The notes below the pieces were generated by a model. That model saw only the letters and a list, made by a program, of their open reading frames with translations. It ran no database searches and had not been told where the DNA came from. This document shows positions 36,618-46,542 of a DNA stretch of 64,000 nucleotides, piece by piece. The stretch lies in NCBI RefSeq assembly GCF_013114545.1, contig NZ_VTXI01000006.1:174123-238122 (forward strand). The letters run 5' to 3'. The translations under genes were made by a program, and so were the position numbers. The stretch is from Vibrio sp. RE86 (lineage in GTDB: Bacteria; Pseudomonadota; Gammaproteobacteria; Enterobacterales; Vibrionaceae). Each line of letters begins with the position of its first letter. Positions within the stretch are counted from its first letter, which is position 1.

Positions 36618-37280
36618 TTATCGAATGCGATTGAGAACGGCATACATGGCACCTTGCTCCATTTCAAGTGTTAGAGTGTCACTGTTTAATGTGTAAGTAG
36701 TTTCGTGCTCTCCGTTTTCATAAAGAAGAACTAAATGCTCACCTTCCGTGTAGTACACGCCTTTATGAATAGCTTCATCACCGTCGTCGTTACTCACTCG
36801 GAACATGAACACAAAGTCTGGCTGTAATATTAAATCGAGCTGGTGGACGTCATTTGCTGACATATCATCGCCACTAAGTTGTTGGCTCGACCACATTCCC
36901 GCTAGAGAGTTAGAAAGCGCTTTCGTGAACATTACGCCATTGAGGTTAAGCATGTTGTGATTGGCTGAATACTCATAAATTTGCGGTTCAGAAGTGTTCA
37001 AACCGAGAATTAGAGTGTCGTCGTTTGCCGTGTAAAAACCTTCCCAGTGGTCAACTGAGTAATCACGTTTCTGAATATCGATTTTAAAGCTGTAATTCGA
37101 ATCAAGTGATAATTTAATGGCAAGGAAGTTCTCGTTCGATTCTTCTGGGTTTTGATTAATCAAATACCAATCACCGAGTAAGAATGGCTGATCAAACTGT
37201 GTGAGATCGCTATTATCGCGAGCACTGTTTCCGAAAACTGAGAAACTTAAAATCAGTGATATCAATCCAATCAATCTCAT
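36618..37280 (-). CDS. Hypothetical exported protein
   Basis: 220 aa from the ATG at 37280, preceded by GAGGAG; a start 14 codons upstream would bury the signal peptide. MRLIGLISLILSFSVFGNSA is a Sec signal (cleavage near residue 19-20). The rest looks like two lipocalin-type beta repeats: FLLGDWYLINQNPE and AGMWSSQQLSGDDM each open a W-containing module followed by alternating strands (KLSLDSNYSFKIDIQKRDY). I do not recognise a family. The gene is monocistronic between prc and pepN. Confidence 0.65.
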   Translation of the reverse strand: MRLIGLISLILSFSVFGNSARDNSDLTQFDQPFLLGDWYLINQNPEESNENFLAIKLSLDSNYSFKIDIQKRDYSVDHWEGFYTANDDTLILGLNTSEPQIYEYSANHNMLNLNGVMFTKALSNSLAGMWSSQQLSGDDMSANDVHQLDLILQPDFVFMFRVSNDDGDEAIHKGVYYTEGEHLVLLYENGEHETTYTLNSDTLTLEMEQGAMYAVLNRIR

Positions 37281-37367
37281 AGCGCACTCCTCACTCTTTT
37301 CTTTAAGCTTAGGCACACTCATACGAATTAGCGAAAATTTAGATCCAAATCACATAAATAATTGGCA

Positions 37368-37398
37368 CAAAAAAAGCGAGCCACATGGACTCGCTCTT
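37368..37398 (-). terminator. Terminator after prc
   Basis: AGCGAG (37375-37380) pairs with CTCGCT (37390-37395), with CCA/TGG inside. The A-run at ~37369-37375 is a T-run on the minus strand. It lies 19 bp past the prc stop. Confidence 0.82.
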
Positions 37399-37413
37399 TA
37401 TTTTATTGATTTA

Positions 37414-39411
37414 TCAAGATTTAATCATATCGACCATAATCGCGACAGATTCATCAAGATATGCATCAGGTGCTTCATAATCTTTAGGTATGTCATCTAA
37501 AGATTTAAAGGCTTCTTCACCCGCCGCTTTTTGACGCTCATTGATACGAGCTAAACGTTCTGCGTCAGCTTTTTCACTTTCGGCTTTGCGTGTTTTCTCA
37601 TTCAAAGAGAGTGTGTTGTCGTCTTTTTCAGCCTTGTATCGTTCGATATCTTCTGCAATGAAGCGGAATTCTAAATCTTTCGCGATACGAACTTGGTGTT
37701 GCGCAGTCAGCTTACCAATCAAAGCATCGTTACGCTGTAACACTTTATATTTGGCTTTGTCGATACTATCCCAAGGCAGTGCGTTATCTTCAACGCTCTC
37801 ACCTGTTTCGCTAGGGTCGATGGCTGTTGGGAACGCAATGTCAGGTGCTACGCCTTTGTTCTGAGTACTACCACCATCAATACGGTAGAACTTCTGAATC
37901 GTGTATTGCACATAACCTAGCTCTTTGTCGAACAAGTCATAAATATGATTAAGTGAACGGTGTTGTTGAACCGTGCCCTTACCAAATGAATTTTCGCCAA
38001 GAACGATTGCTCGACCGTAATCTTGCATTGCAGCTGCGAATATCTCGGAAGCCGAAGCACTGTAGCGGTTAACCAATACGGTTAGTGGGCCATCATAGCT
38101 AATGTTGCCATCTGTATCAGAGTTCACATTAACACGACCGTAACTATCACGAACCTGAACAACAGGACCGCTAGTAATGAACAAACCAGACAATGCTGTC
38201 GCCTCGGTTAGTGCACCGCCGCCGTTGTTGCGCAAATCGACGATGACGCCATCAACGCCTTTACCTTTCAGCTCGGTAATCAGTTTATCCGTATCTTGAG
38301 CAAGACCAACGTAAAAACTTGGTACTTCTAGAACACCAATCTTCTTACCGTCTTTTTCAATAATTTCAGATTTAACTGCGCGATCTTCTAAACGGATTTT
38401 GTCACGGACAATGGTGATCACTTCGGCTTTAGTGTCTTTACCTTCTGGTAAAATTTGCAGGTTAACCTTGGTGCCTTTTGGCCCTTTAATTAACTGAACT
38501 ACATCATCAAGACGCCAACCGATAACATCAACAATATCTTCGCCATCTTGACCAACGCCGATAATGCGGTCACCTTCCGCTAACTGCTTGCTGCTTGACG
38601 CAGGACCACCAGCAACGAGAGAGCGAATAACTGTGTAATCATCCGTCATCTGCAATACAGCACCAATCCCTTCTAACGAAAGATTCATTTCGGTTTGGAA
38701 TTGGTCAGCACTTCGAGGAGATAGGTAGCTTGTATGAGGATCGACTTCACGAGCGAAGGCATTCATGTACAACTGGAATGCATCTTCATTGTGCGTTTGG
38801 CTAAGACGTTTTAGTGCGTTGTTGTAACGCTTGCCCAAAACCTCTTTAATCTCATCCCAATCTTTACCAGTAAGTTTGAGATTCAACGCATCGTACTTGA
38901 CTCTTTTACGCCAAAGCTCATCAAGTTCTGCTTTGTTTTTCGGCCAAGCTTGTTCGCTTCTGTCCAGCTCAATTGTCTCGTCACTGTCGAAGGTCATTTC
39001 TTTATCAAGAAGTTCTAACGCATATTGAAAACGTTCGAAACGGCGCTTAATCGAGAGATTGTAGACATCGAAAGCAATCTGGTTATCGCCTGATTTAAGC
39101 TGATCATCCACACCTTTTGCCAATTTATTGAACGAGTCGATATCGGCTTGAGTGAAGATATTACGATTGAAATCGAGCATTTCGACATATCGGTCGAAAA
39201 TAGCTTGTGAGAATTGATCGTTTAGAGAGAAGTGCTTGTAGTGAGAACGAGTGAAGCGAGATGTGACACGTTTGCTTGCTGTCTCATGCTGAGCTTCAGG
39301 AGCAAGGACGGGTAAGTCCTCAAGAGTGATGTTTGCTTCTAGAGCATGAGCTGAAGAAGCTGCTAGCCATAAGCTAGCAGCAATCAGCGACAATTTTGAA
39401 CGGCATTTCAT
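37414..39411 (-). CDS. prc: Tail-specific periplasmic protease Prc
   Basis: 665 aa. Signal peptide MKCRSKLSLIAASLWLAASS, cleaved after AHA near residue 23. An N-terminal helical domain, a PDZ domain (about 230-320: LEGIGAVLQMTDDYTVIRSL, then GDRIIGVGQDGEDIVD), the S41 protease core and a C-terminal DUF3340 tail follow. The catalytic dyad is Ser in NRYSASASEIFAAAMQD and Lys in GENSFGKGTVQ. Prc trims C-termini, including PBP3, and controls MepS-type hydrolases in E. coli. It lies 17 bp after proQ, and both are co-oriented as in E. coli. Confidence 0.96.
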   Translation of the reverse strand: MKCRSKLSLIAASLWLAASSAHALEANITLEDLPVLAPEAQHETASKRVTSRFTRSHYKHFSLNDQFSQAIFDRYVEMLDFNRNIFTQADIDSFNKLAKGVDDQLKSGDNQIAFDVYNLSIKRRFERFQYALELLDKEMTFDSDETIELDRSEQAWPKNKAELDELWRKRVKYDALNLKLTGKDWDEIKEVLGKRYNNALKRLSQTHNEDAFQLYMNAFAREVDPHTSYLSPRSADQFQTEMNLSLEGIGAVLQMTDDYTVIRSLVAGGPASSSKQLAEGDRIIGVGQDGEDIVDVIGWRLDDVVQLIKGPKGTKVNLQILPEGKDTKAEVITIVRDKIRLEDRAVKSEIIEKDGKKIGVLEVPSFYVGLAQDTDKLITELKGKGVDGVIVDLRNNGGGALTEATALSGLFITSGPVVQVRDSYGRVNVNSDTDGNISYDGPLTVLVNRYSASASEIFAAAMQDYGRAIVLGENSFGKGTVQQHRSLNHIYDLFDKELGYVQYTIQKFYRIDGGSTQNKGVAPDIAFPTAIDPSETGESVEDNALPWDSIDKAKYKVLQRNDALIGKLTAQHQVRIAKDLEFRFIAEDIERYKAEKDDNTLSLNEKTRKAESEKADAERLARINERQKAAGEEAFKSLDDIPKDYEAPDAYLDESVAIMVDMIKS

Positions 39412-39428
39412 GCGTAGGAGTATCTCCT

Positions 39429-40058
39429 TTATGCGCGTAGGTGCTCCGCTTTCACAACCATTTGTAGGCCGTTAGTCAGTTGAACACGCACATCTTCCTT
39501 ATTGATTTCAACGATAGTCGCAGCCATGTTTCCTTTGCCCATATTAACGTTTACTTGATTGCCTACTTTTACTTCGTCTGCATTCAAAGCGCGCGTCTCT
39601 ACTGGCTTGCTGGCTTTTTGTACTTTGTTCTGTTGTGGGCGACGAGCTTGTGGCTTCTTCGCCGCAGGCTTAGCTTTCGCTTTACCTTCTTCACGTGCTT
39701 TTTGTGCTTGCTCTTTACGACGAGCTTGCACTTTAGCTTTGCTCTCAGCTAGTGCAGTTTTAGCGTGCTCTACGTGCTCTTCGTCAAGTTCACCCGCCGG
39801 GTTACCATCTAAATCTACACGAACTGCACCAGGCTTCACACCGTGAAGGTAACGCCATGATGAAGTGTATTGTCTTAACGCTGCACGAAGTTGAGTTTTG
39901 CTTACTTTTGGATCGTCAGTTAGACGCTCCGCAAGATCTTGAAAAATACCAATTTTAAGTGGCTTTGCTTCACCTTCTAAAGTAAAGCACTTAGGGAAAC
40001 ATTCAGCAATATATGCGATAACTTCTTTGCTGTTTTTTAACTTTTCAGTGTTTTCCAT
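39429..40058 (-). CDS. proQ: RNA chaperone ProQ
   Basis: 209 aa. The N-terminal FinO/ProQ domain ([17 protein letters not shown] to about residue 115) binds structured [23 protein letters not shown] holds the conserved RYL-type segment. A basic, Ala/Lys/Arg-rich linker (about 115-150) leads to a Tudor-like C-terminal domain ([20 protein letters not shown]). ProQ binds many sRNAs and mRNA 3' ends. AGGA precedes the ATG; prc follows 17 bp later. Confidence 0.96.
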   Translation of the reverse strand: MENTEKLKNSKEVIAYIAECFPKCFTLEGEAKPLKIGIFQDLAERLTDDPKVSKTQLRAALRQYTSSWRYLHGVKPGAVRVDLDGNPAGELDEEHVEHAKTALAESKAKVQARRKEQAQKAREEGKAKAKPAAKKPQARRPQQNKVQKASKPVETRALNADEVKVGNQVNVNMGKGNMAATIVEINKEDVRVQLTNGLQMVVKAEHLRA

Positions 40059-40157
40059 GAGGATTCCTGGTTATTGCGGGCTATCCGCGAGCATTAAGAA
40101 TAAATATTTGAGGTATTATAGTGACCTGCAAGCGAAAAACCACACTCAATAATCAAT

Positions 40158-40631
40158 TTATGCCTTGATAGCGTGTGAATTAAGCAGCTTTTCCACTTCA
40201 TCCATCAAAAATGTCAGTCCTTGCTCGTCTGTTTCGCTAAATCGACCTACTTTTGGGCTATCGATATCGAGGACCCCTGCTATTTCACCATTAATTGAAA
40301 ATGGAATCACAATCTCAGAATTACTTTCTGCATCACATGCAATGTGGCCTTCAAACTCATGGACATCGTATACACGTTGTACTTGATTCTCCGCGACAGC
40401 AGTGCCACATACGCCACGACCAACAGGAATACGAACACAAGCTGGCTTTCCTTGGAATGGACCGAGAACCAACTCATTCTCTTTCATCAAGTAGAATCCA
40501 ACCCAATTAAGGCCTTCAAGCTCCATATTAAGGAGTGCACTGATGTTTGATAAGTTAGCAATCAAGTCTGATTCAGATTCGATTAATGCGGCAGCTTGTT
40601 TGGTTAAGCGGTGATAATGTTCTATTTTCAT
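40158..40631 (-). CDS. msrC: Free methionine-R-sulfoxide reductase MsrC (GAF domain)
   Basis: 157 aa from the ATG at 40631; the frame runs 54 codons further upstream but that segment crosses the divergent ABC gene start and lacks family similarity. One GAF domain with the three cysteines of fRMsr: GKPACVRIP, GRGVCGTAV and GHIACDAESNSE. The enzyme reduces free Met-R-sulfoxide using thioredoxin. MKIEHYHRLTKQAAALIESE is the normal family start. The gene lies opposite letAB, as yebR is near yebS in E. coli. Confidence 0.94.
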   Translation of the reverse strand: MKIEHYHRLTKQAAALIESESDLIANLSNISALLNMELEGLNWVGFYLMKENELVLGPFQGKPACVRIPVGRGVCGTAVAENQVQRVYDVHEFEGHIACDAESNSEIVIPFSINGEIAGVLDIDSPKVGRFSETDEQGLTFLMDEVEKLLNSHAIKA

Positions 40632-40733
40632 AAGGTTACTACGTCCTGATACGCCATATTGAAAACTAGAGACTTCTAACATGAATCTGCGTACAATCGC
40701 CGCAAACCATAAATAGTAAGCATTCTCATTATA

Positions 40734-42530
40734 ATGATTAATAATCCCAACACTATTAGCCGTTCTTGGTTGATAACACAAGTAAAAAAGCACAAATCAA
40801 AGTTGATTTTTGCCAACATCATCGCGGTGGCGGCAACTTTGATCAGTGTTCCGATCCCTCTCCTCATGCCATTAATGGTTGACGAAGTTTTACTTAATCA
40901 GCCAGGAACCGGCCTAGAGCTGATGAACCGCATGTTGCCTGACACCTGGCAAACGCCCACTGGGTATATCGCATTAACGTTACTGTTGGTCATTATTATG
41001 CGCAGCGCAAGCCAAGCGCTTAGCATTGTTCAAAGTCGTCAATTTACCCTTGTTTCGAAAACAATCACCTACCATATGCGTAGCAAAATGATCGACAAAC
41101 TTGGGCGCATTAGCATTCGACAGTATGAAACGCGCGGTAGCGGTGGTATCAACGCACATCTGGTTACCGATATAGAGACCATCGACCAATTCATTGGCTC
41201 CACGTTAAGCAAGTTTTTAATCAGTCTGCTTACTGTTATCGGCACGGCTGGTGTACTTTTGTGGCTAGACTGGCGCTTGGGGCTTTTTATTCTGTTAGTG
41301 AACCCAGTTGTCATTCACTTCTCTCGTAAACTTGGCAGCAAGGTTAAACACCTCAAAAAGCGCGAGAACCAATCTTTCGAACGCTTCCAAAATCGTTTAG
41401 TTGAGACATTAGACGGCATTTATCAGTTGCGAGCTGCCAATCGAGAGCGCGAGTTTCTTAACGAGCTAAAAGGCCAAGCAAACGAGATAAGACGTGATGC
41501 GGACAAATACGCTTGGCAATCTGAAGCCGCGGGTCGTGTCTCTTTCCTGCTCTTTTTATTAGGCTTCGAGTTATTCCGTGCTGTGGCGATGTTAATGGTT
41601 CTGTTTAGCGACTTAACCATAGGACAAATCTTCGCGGTGTTCGGTTATTTATGGTTCATGCTGACACCAGTTCAAGAGCTGCTGAGCATCCAATTCTCTT
41701 GGTATAGCGCTAAAGCCGCACTAAAACGCATCAATGCCCTACTTGATCTAGAGGAAGAACATCGTCCAGTCAGTAAGGTCAATCCATTTGCCGAGGATAG
41801 AGAAGTCGACATTGAGATTAGCGACATCATCTTCTCTTATAACGAAGAGAGTTCGGTACTCAATAATTTAAACCTAACAATCCCTGCAGGTAAAAAAGTG
41901 GCGCTTGTTGGGGCTAGCGGTGGTGGCAAATCAACATTGATACAGCTACTTATTGGTGTCTATCAACAAGACTCGGGTTCTATTCGCTTTAATGGTCATA
42001 CCACAGATGACATCAGTTTTGACATAATTCGTGACCAAATTGCCGTTGTATTACAACAGCCTATACTTTTTAATGACACTTTAAGGCATAATCTGACCCT
42101 TGGTTCCGATTATGATGATTTACAGCTTTGGCGAGCGCTAGAGATCGCTCAGATGCAAGATGTCATTAACCAACTGGGTGATGGGTTAGATACCCAAATT
42201 GGACGCAGCGGTATTCGGCTTTCAGGGGGACAGCGTCAACGTCTCGCCATTGCGCGAATGGTGTTAAGCAACCCTAAATTTGTCATACTGGATGAAGCAA
42301 CTTCCGCTCTTGATACGGCGACTGAAGCTGCATTACACAAAGCACTTACAGAGTTTTTAAAAGGCCGTACAACCTTGATCGTGGCGCATAGATTATCTGC
42401 CGTAAAACAGGCGGATTTGATTTATGTTCTCGAAGATGGACAAGTCACGCAAGCGGGTACGCATGGAGAGTTGGTTGAACAACAAGGCTTATACCAAACC
42501 TTATATGGAAACGTGCAATCACACGTTTAA
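40734..42530 (+). CDS. ABC exporter, half-transporter (type I secretion/MsbA-like)
   Basis: 598 aa. An N-terminal six-helix membrane domain (to about residue 310) is followed by a nucleotide-binding domain with Walker A GASGGGKST (about 400-408), Q-loop VVLQQPILF, signature LSGGQRQRLAIAR and Walker B FVILDEATSALD. No N-terminal peptidase domain is seen. The membrane domain resembles type I secretion exporters. The substrate is unknown. It lies between msrC (divergent) and letA, 33 bp upstream of letA, so it may be co-transcribed with letAB; E. coli has no ABC gene at this point. Confidence 0.88.
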   Translation: MINNPNTISRSWLITQVKKHKSKLIFANIIAVAATLISVPIPLLMPLMVDEVLLNQPGTGLELMNRMLPDTWQTPTGYIALTLLLVIIMRSASQALSIVQSRQFTLVSKTITYHMRSKMIDKLGRISIRQYETRGSGGINAHLVTDIETIDQFIGSTLSKFLISLLTVIGTAGVLLWLDWRLGLFILLVNPVVIHFSRKLGSKVKHLKKRENQSFERFQNRLVETLDGIYQLRAANREREFLNELKGQANEIRRDADKYAWQSEAAGRVSFLLFLLGFELFRAVAMLMVLFSDLTIGQIFAVFGYLWFMLTPVQELLSIQFSWYSAKAALKRINALLDLEEEHRPVSKVNPFAEDREVDIEISDIIFSYNEESSVLNNLNLTIPAGKKVALVGASGGGKSTLIQLLIGVYQQDSGSIRFNGHTTDDISFDIIRDQIAVVLQQPILFNDTLRHNLTLGSDYDDLQLWRALEIAQMQDVINQLGDGLDTQIGRSGIRLSGGQRQRLAIARMVLSNPKFVILDEATSALDTATEAALHKALTEFLKGRTTLIVAHRLSAVKQADLIYVLEDGQVTQAGTHGELVEQQGLYQTLYGNVQSHV

Positions 42531-42563
42531 CCATGACAATCATTTCTATTTAGGAGGGAGGCG

Positions 42564-43823
42564 ATGAGCTCCCCTTCTCCGCTTCATGCCCATGACTCTG
42601 AGCTTACAGCTATTCGACTGTGTCATGGGTGCGAACTTCCTGTTGACCTAATAGACGTTGAACAAGGTAAAAGCGCCCACTGCCCTAGATGTAACACCCA
42701 GCTTTATAGAGGTGGAAAGCCGTCGCTTTCAGGTAACTTGGCTATCGCGCTTACTTGCTTACTGCTTTTTATTCCATCTCACTTTTTCGAATTTATAAGC
42801 ATAAGACTGTTCGGAATGATGATCCCCGCGACCTTACCATCGGGGATATTTACACTATTTGAAGAAGGCTTTGTTTTACTCGCGCTGTTGATCTTCTTTT
42901 GTAGTTCCATTGCTCCTTTCCTCGTCTGTAGCGCGGTTGTCACAACTCACGTTGCACTCAAGTATCGTTGGTTCAAACTACTCAAACTTTCATTGTCTAT
43001 TGTCCAACATTTAAAAGCTTGGGTTATGATCGATGTCTTTCTTGTTAGTATCGCCATCTCGTGTTTTAAGCTGCAAGACTACTCAGATATTTTTGTCGGC
43101 CCCGGTTTAATCGGGCTTATCTTGCTTCAAGTCGCAACCATTTTACTCGTCACTCGTTTCAGTGTGCGCCGATACTGGGAAGCATACCAGCCGGAAGACA
43201 CCCTTAAGCTGGCAAAGAAAACGTTACATTGTCACCACTGCCATTTATCACAACCGGAAGGTGAACACTGTCTGCGTTGCCATAGCCCTATTCATCACCG
43301 TAAACCTCGCTCTATACAGAAGACATGGGCTTACCTGATCGCCGCTAGTATCGCGATATTCCCAGCAAACCTGATACCGATCTCCATTTTACTTACCAAT
43401 GGTAAACGCTTAGAAGATACCATCTTTTCTGGCGTTGCTTCATTGGTCAACAGTGACATGATTGGCATCGCCATCATTATTTTTGTCGCGAGTATCGTGG
43501 TTCCAGTTGCTAAAATTCTTGGCTTGTCATATTTACTGCTGGCAATCCAATTTAAACGTAAAATTTTCCATCGACAAAGAATGACGATCTATTTCGCAAT
43601 TAAATGGATTGGTCGTTGGTCAATGATGGACTTGTTTGTTATTTCCATAATGATGACTTTGGTCGACAGAGGCCAGATCCTAGATTTCACACCGGGCTAT
43701 GGCGCGGTAGCATTTGGTATCGTTGTGGTACTAACGATGTTGGCAGCAGAGAGTATGGATCCTAGATTAATTTGGGATAACTACCCTGACGAACTTGAAA
43801 AGAAAGAGTCTATTAATGAGTAA
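42564..43823 (+). CDS. letA: LetA (YebS/PqiA family) inner-membrane protein
   Basis: 419 aa. Two PqiA modules, each with a cytosolic zinc ribbon (CHGCELP with CPRCNTQ; CHHCHLSQ with CLRCHSP) and four hydrophobic helices. In E. coli LetA works with LetB to move lipids between the membranes. A strong AGGAGG ribosome-binding site lies just upstream. The letB start overlaps its stop by 8 bp (ATGAGTAA, 43816-43823), so expression is coupled. Confidence 0.93.
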   Translation: MSSPSPLHAHDSELTAIRLCHGCELPVDLIDVEQGKSAHCPRCNTQLYRGGKPSLSGNLAIALTCLLLFIPSHFFEFISIRLFGMMIPATLPSGIFTLFEEGFVLLALLIFFCSSIAPFLVCSAVVTTHVALKYRWFKLLKLSLSIVQHLKAWVMIDVFLVSIAISCFKLQDYSDIFVGPGLIGLILLQVATILLVTRFSVRRYWEAYQPEDTLKLAKKTLHCHHCHLSQPEGEHCLRCHSPIHHRKPRSIQKTWAYLIAASIAIFPANLIPISILLTNGKRLEDTIFSGVASLVNSDMIGIAIIIFVASIVVPVAKILGLSYLLLAIQFKRKIFHRQRMTIYFAIKWIGRWSMMDLFVISIMMTLVDRGQILDFTPGYGAVAFGIVVVLTMLAAESMDPRLIWDNYPDELEKKESINE

Positions 43824-46449
43824 TTTATCTCCCACTCAGAACTCGTATTCACCTAATGTAAAGCGTAACAAAGGCATATCGCCTCTTTGGTTGCTGCCTT
43901 TACTCACTATGGTGCTTGCAGGTTGGCTGGTTTTCAAAGCCGTTCAAGATGCAGGACAGCGTGTGCAAATCTACTTTTCAGATGCACAGGGGCTGATTGC
44001 AGGACGCACGACGATCCGCTATCAAGGCTTAGAAGTGGGCATGGTTAAAGACATTAACCTTGCTGACGATTTACAAAGTATTTATGTCGATGCCGATATC
44101 TACCCTGAAGCAACCAAGTTACTGAGCAAAGAGACTCGCTTCTGGATGGTGAAACCAACAGCAAGCTTATCAGGTGTATCCGGGTTAGATGCATTAGTCT
44201 CGGGTAATTATATTGCCATCTCACCCGCCAACAACCCTTCAGAGCCGGAAACCAAATTTACCGCGTTAGAACGTGCGCCTTCAGACTTGCTTGCTCAAGA
44301 AGGATTAAACATATCTCTTAAATCGAGAGATCTTGGTGGCATTTCAGTGGGCTCACAAATCGTTTATCGAAAGATCCCTATCGGTGAGGTGTACAGTTAC
44401 CAGCTCGATTCAGACTCCAAGAGTGTGGTTATCCAAGCCTCAATTCAAGATGAATATCGTCACATTATTACTGATGACAGCCGCTTCTGGAACGTCAGTG
44501 GTATTGGCGCGAATATTGGATTTGAAGGTGTCGATGTCCGACTAGAGAGCCTTAGTGCTCTTATTGGTGGTTCTATTGCCGTAGACTCTCCAGATGGTGG
44601 AGAGCCTGTTGCTGATAACACCCAGTTTAGACTGTACAAAGATATTAAAACCGCGGGTCGCGGCATCGCGATTAAGATTGCCCTACCCGACGATAATCAG
44701 ATCAGCGCTTCTGGTGCGCCCATCATGTACCGAGGTATTGAAGTCGGACAAGTGACCGATTTACAGCTAAGTGAAGGGCGAGAAGAGATCATTGCCTCTG
44801 CAGCTATTCAGCCAGCGTTCAGTGACATGCTCACCAGCGGCAGCCGATTCATTCTTGAAGAAGCCAAAGTATCGCTTTCTGGTGTAGAAAACCTAGCGAA
44901 TATCGTTAAAGGTAATTTTTTAACTATTGTTCCAGGTAACGGTGAACGTTCACGCAACTTTAGTGCGATTCGAAAACACGAATTCAACCGTCAAAACGCG
45001 CGTTCAGTCTCTCTTCAACTCGTCGCTGATAACTCTTTTGGCCTTGACCAAGGCGCTAATATTCTTTACCGAGGAATTAGCATTGGCTCGGTAACAAAAG
45101 TTAGCCTAGTAGAAGACAAAGTTCACTTCGACGCCCTAGTAGAAAGTGAATACGCAGATTTAATCAAGTCGCAAAACCGATTCTTCGTCACGGGTAGCGC
45201 AAGTGCAGAGCTGACAGAATCTGGCCTTAATATTACGGTGCCACCGGCGAAACAGTTGTTAACTGGCTCGATTAGCTTTGTTAGTGAAGGTTCAGATAAT
45301 GCACTTGAGCAATATCAGTTGTACCAAAGTAAGTCTCTTGCTGAACTGGCAAAGTACAATATGTCCGGCTCTACTCGTATGACTCTATTTGCCAATGAGC
45401 TACCTCCTATTAGTAAAGGCAGCCCTCTACTCTATCGTAATCTTCAGGTGGGTAATGTCTCTGACTTTTACCTTGTCGATGGCGGCGTGATTATCACTGC
45501 CAGCATAGAGAACCAATACAAACATTTAGTAACTGACCAAACCGTATTTTGGAACCGTTCAGGTGTCGAAATCGATGCCAGTTTAGCAGGTCTGAGTGTT
45601 AAGGCAGCACCACTGAAGTCACTGATTCAAGGTGGCATAGCGTTTGATTCCTTACCGGGAGTAGATAACAAGCAAAATGACAAATGGCTGCTTTACGAAG
45701 ATTTCAAGACAGCGCGCAAATTTGGCCAAGTCATCACATTGAAACTCGATGGCGAGAACACCTTAGCGAAGGGGACCGCGATTAACTACAACGGCGTCAA
45801 GGTAGGTGAAGTCACTCTGGTGGTACCAAACTTCAAACGTAAAGGTGTCGAGATTAAAGCGCGTATCTTGCCAGAATACACCGATACCATTGCGGTTGAA
45901 GGCTCATACTTCTGGCTACCAAAAGCAGAAGTGGGTCTGCGTGGCGTTAAGAATATCCAGAACCTACTCTCTCAATCGATTAGCGTTTCACCTGGCCAAG
46001 GTAGCACTAAGAACCAATTTACCCTCTACGCCAACAAGCAAGCCGCTAAAGGTATAGAATTTACACTTCAGAGTGAATCTCGAGGTTCGGTGGCCATTGG
46101 TACCCCTATTCTTTACCGTGAAATTGAAGTGGGAGAAGTGACTGATGTAAGACTTGGTGAGTTTGCCGATCGAGTTGTCTCTACCATTGTCATTCAACCT
46201 GAATACGCTTACCTAGTACGTCAAAATAGCGTGTTCTGGAATACCTCTGGTGTCGACGTATCCATTGGTTTGTCAGGGGCAAACATCAAAGCGGGCACAT
46301 TTGATAGTTTAGTTCGTGGTGGAATAACCTTCTCAACACCGGAACAAAAGCAATTAGAGCCCATCGCGCAAAATGGCCAAACCTTCTTCCTTTATGCACA
46401 AGCGGAAGAAAACTGGAAAGCTTGGCGTACCGCGATTCCAAAGCCATAA
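43816..46449 (+). CDS. letB: LetB (YebT) seven-domain MCE lipid transport protein
   Basis: 877 aa from the ATG at 43816, the length of E. coli LetB; the frame extends seven codons upstream inside letA. One N-terminal membrane helix (ISPLWLLPLLTMVLAGWLVF) is followed by seven MCE domains. Each is marked by a recurring Y-x-G/N/E-x-x-[VI]-G-x-V motif: YQGLEVGMV, YRKIPIGEV, YRGIEVGQV, YRGISIGSV, YRNLQVGNV, YNGVKVGEV, YREIEVGEV. E. coli LetB forms a hexameric tube across the periplasm for lipid passage. Confidence 0.95.
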   Translation: MSNLSPTQNSYSPNVKRNKGISPLWLLPLLTMVLAGWLVFKAVQDAGQRVQIYFSDAQGLIAGRTTIRYQGLEVGMVKDINLADDLQSIYVDADIYPEATKLLSKETRFWMVKPTASLSGVSGLDALVSGNYIAISPANNPSEPETKFTALERAPSDLLAQEGLNISLKSRDLGGISVGSQIVYRKIPIGEVYSYQLDSDSKSVVIQASIQDEYRHIITDDSRFWNVSGIGANIGFEGVDVRLESLSALIGGSIAVDSPDGGEPVADNTQFRLYKDIKTAGRGIAIKIALPDDNQISASGAPIMYRGIEVGQVTDLQLSEGREEIIASAAIQPAFSDMLTSGSRFILEEAKVSLSGVENLANIVKGNFLTIVPGNGERSRNFSAIRKHEFNRQNARSVSLQLVADNSFGLDQGANILYRGISIGSVTKVSLVEDKVHFDALVESEYADLIKSQNRFFVTGSASAELTESGLNITVPPAKQLLTGSISFVSEGSDNALEQYQLYQSKSLAELAKYNMSGSTRMTLFANELPPISKGSPLLYRNLQVGNVSDFYLVDGGVIITASIENQYKHLVTDQTVFWNRSGVEIDASLAGLSVKAAPLKSLIQGGIAFDSLPGVDNKQNDKWLLYEDFKTARKFGQVITLKLDGENTLAKGTAINYNGVKVGEVTLVVPNFKRKGVEIKARILPEYTDTIAVEGSYFWLPKAEVGLRGVKNIQNLLSQSISVSPGQGSTKNQFTLYANKQAAKGIEFTLQSESRGSVAIGTPILYREIEVGEVTDVRLGEFADRVVSTIVIQPEYAYLVRQNSVFWNTSGVDVSIGLSGANIKAGTFDSLVRGGITFSTPEQKQLEPIAQNGQTFFLYAQAEENWKAWRTAIPKP

Positions 46450-46465
46450 CGTAAGTAAACCAATA

Positions 46466-46495
46466 AAAACGCAGCTTCCACGCTGCGTTTTTTGT
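46466..46495 (+). terminator. Terminator after letB
   Basis: ACGCAGC (46469-46475), loop TTCCAC, GCTGCGT (46482-46488), then a T6 run. It lies 17 bp past letB and rules out translation starts for rsmF before ~46495. Confidence 0.9.
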
Positions 46496-46542
46496 ATCAA
46501 TTGGCTATAATCAGCGGCCTTTCACACAGTCGAGACAGAACC

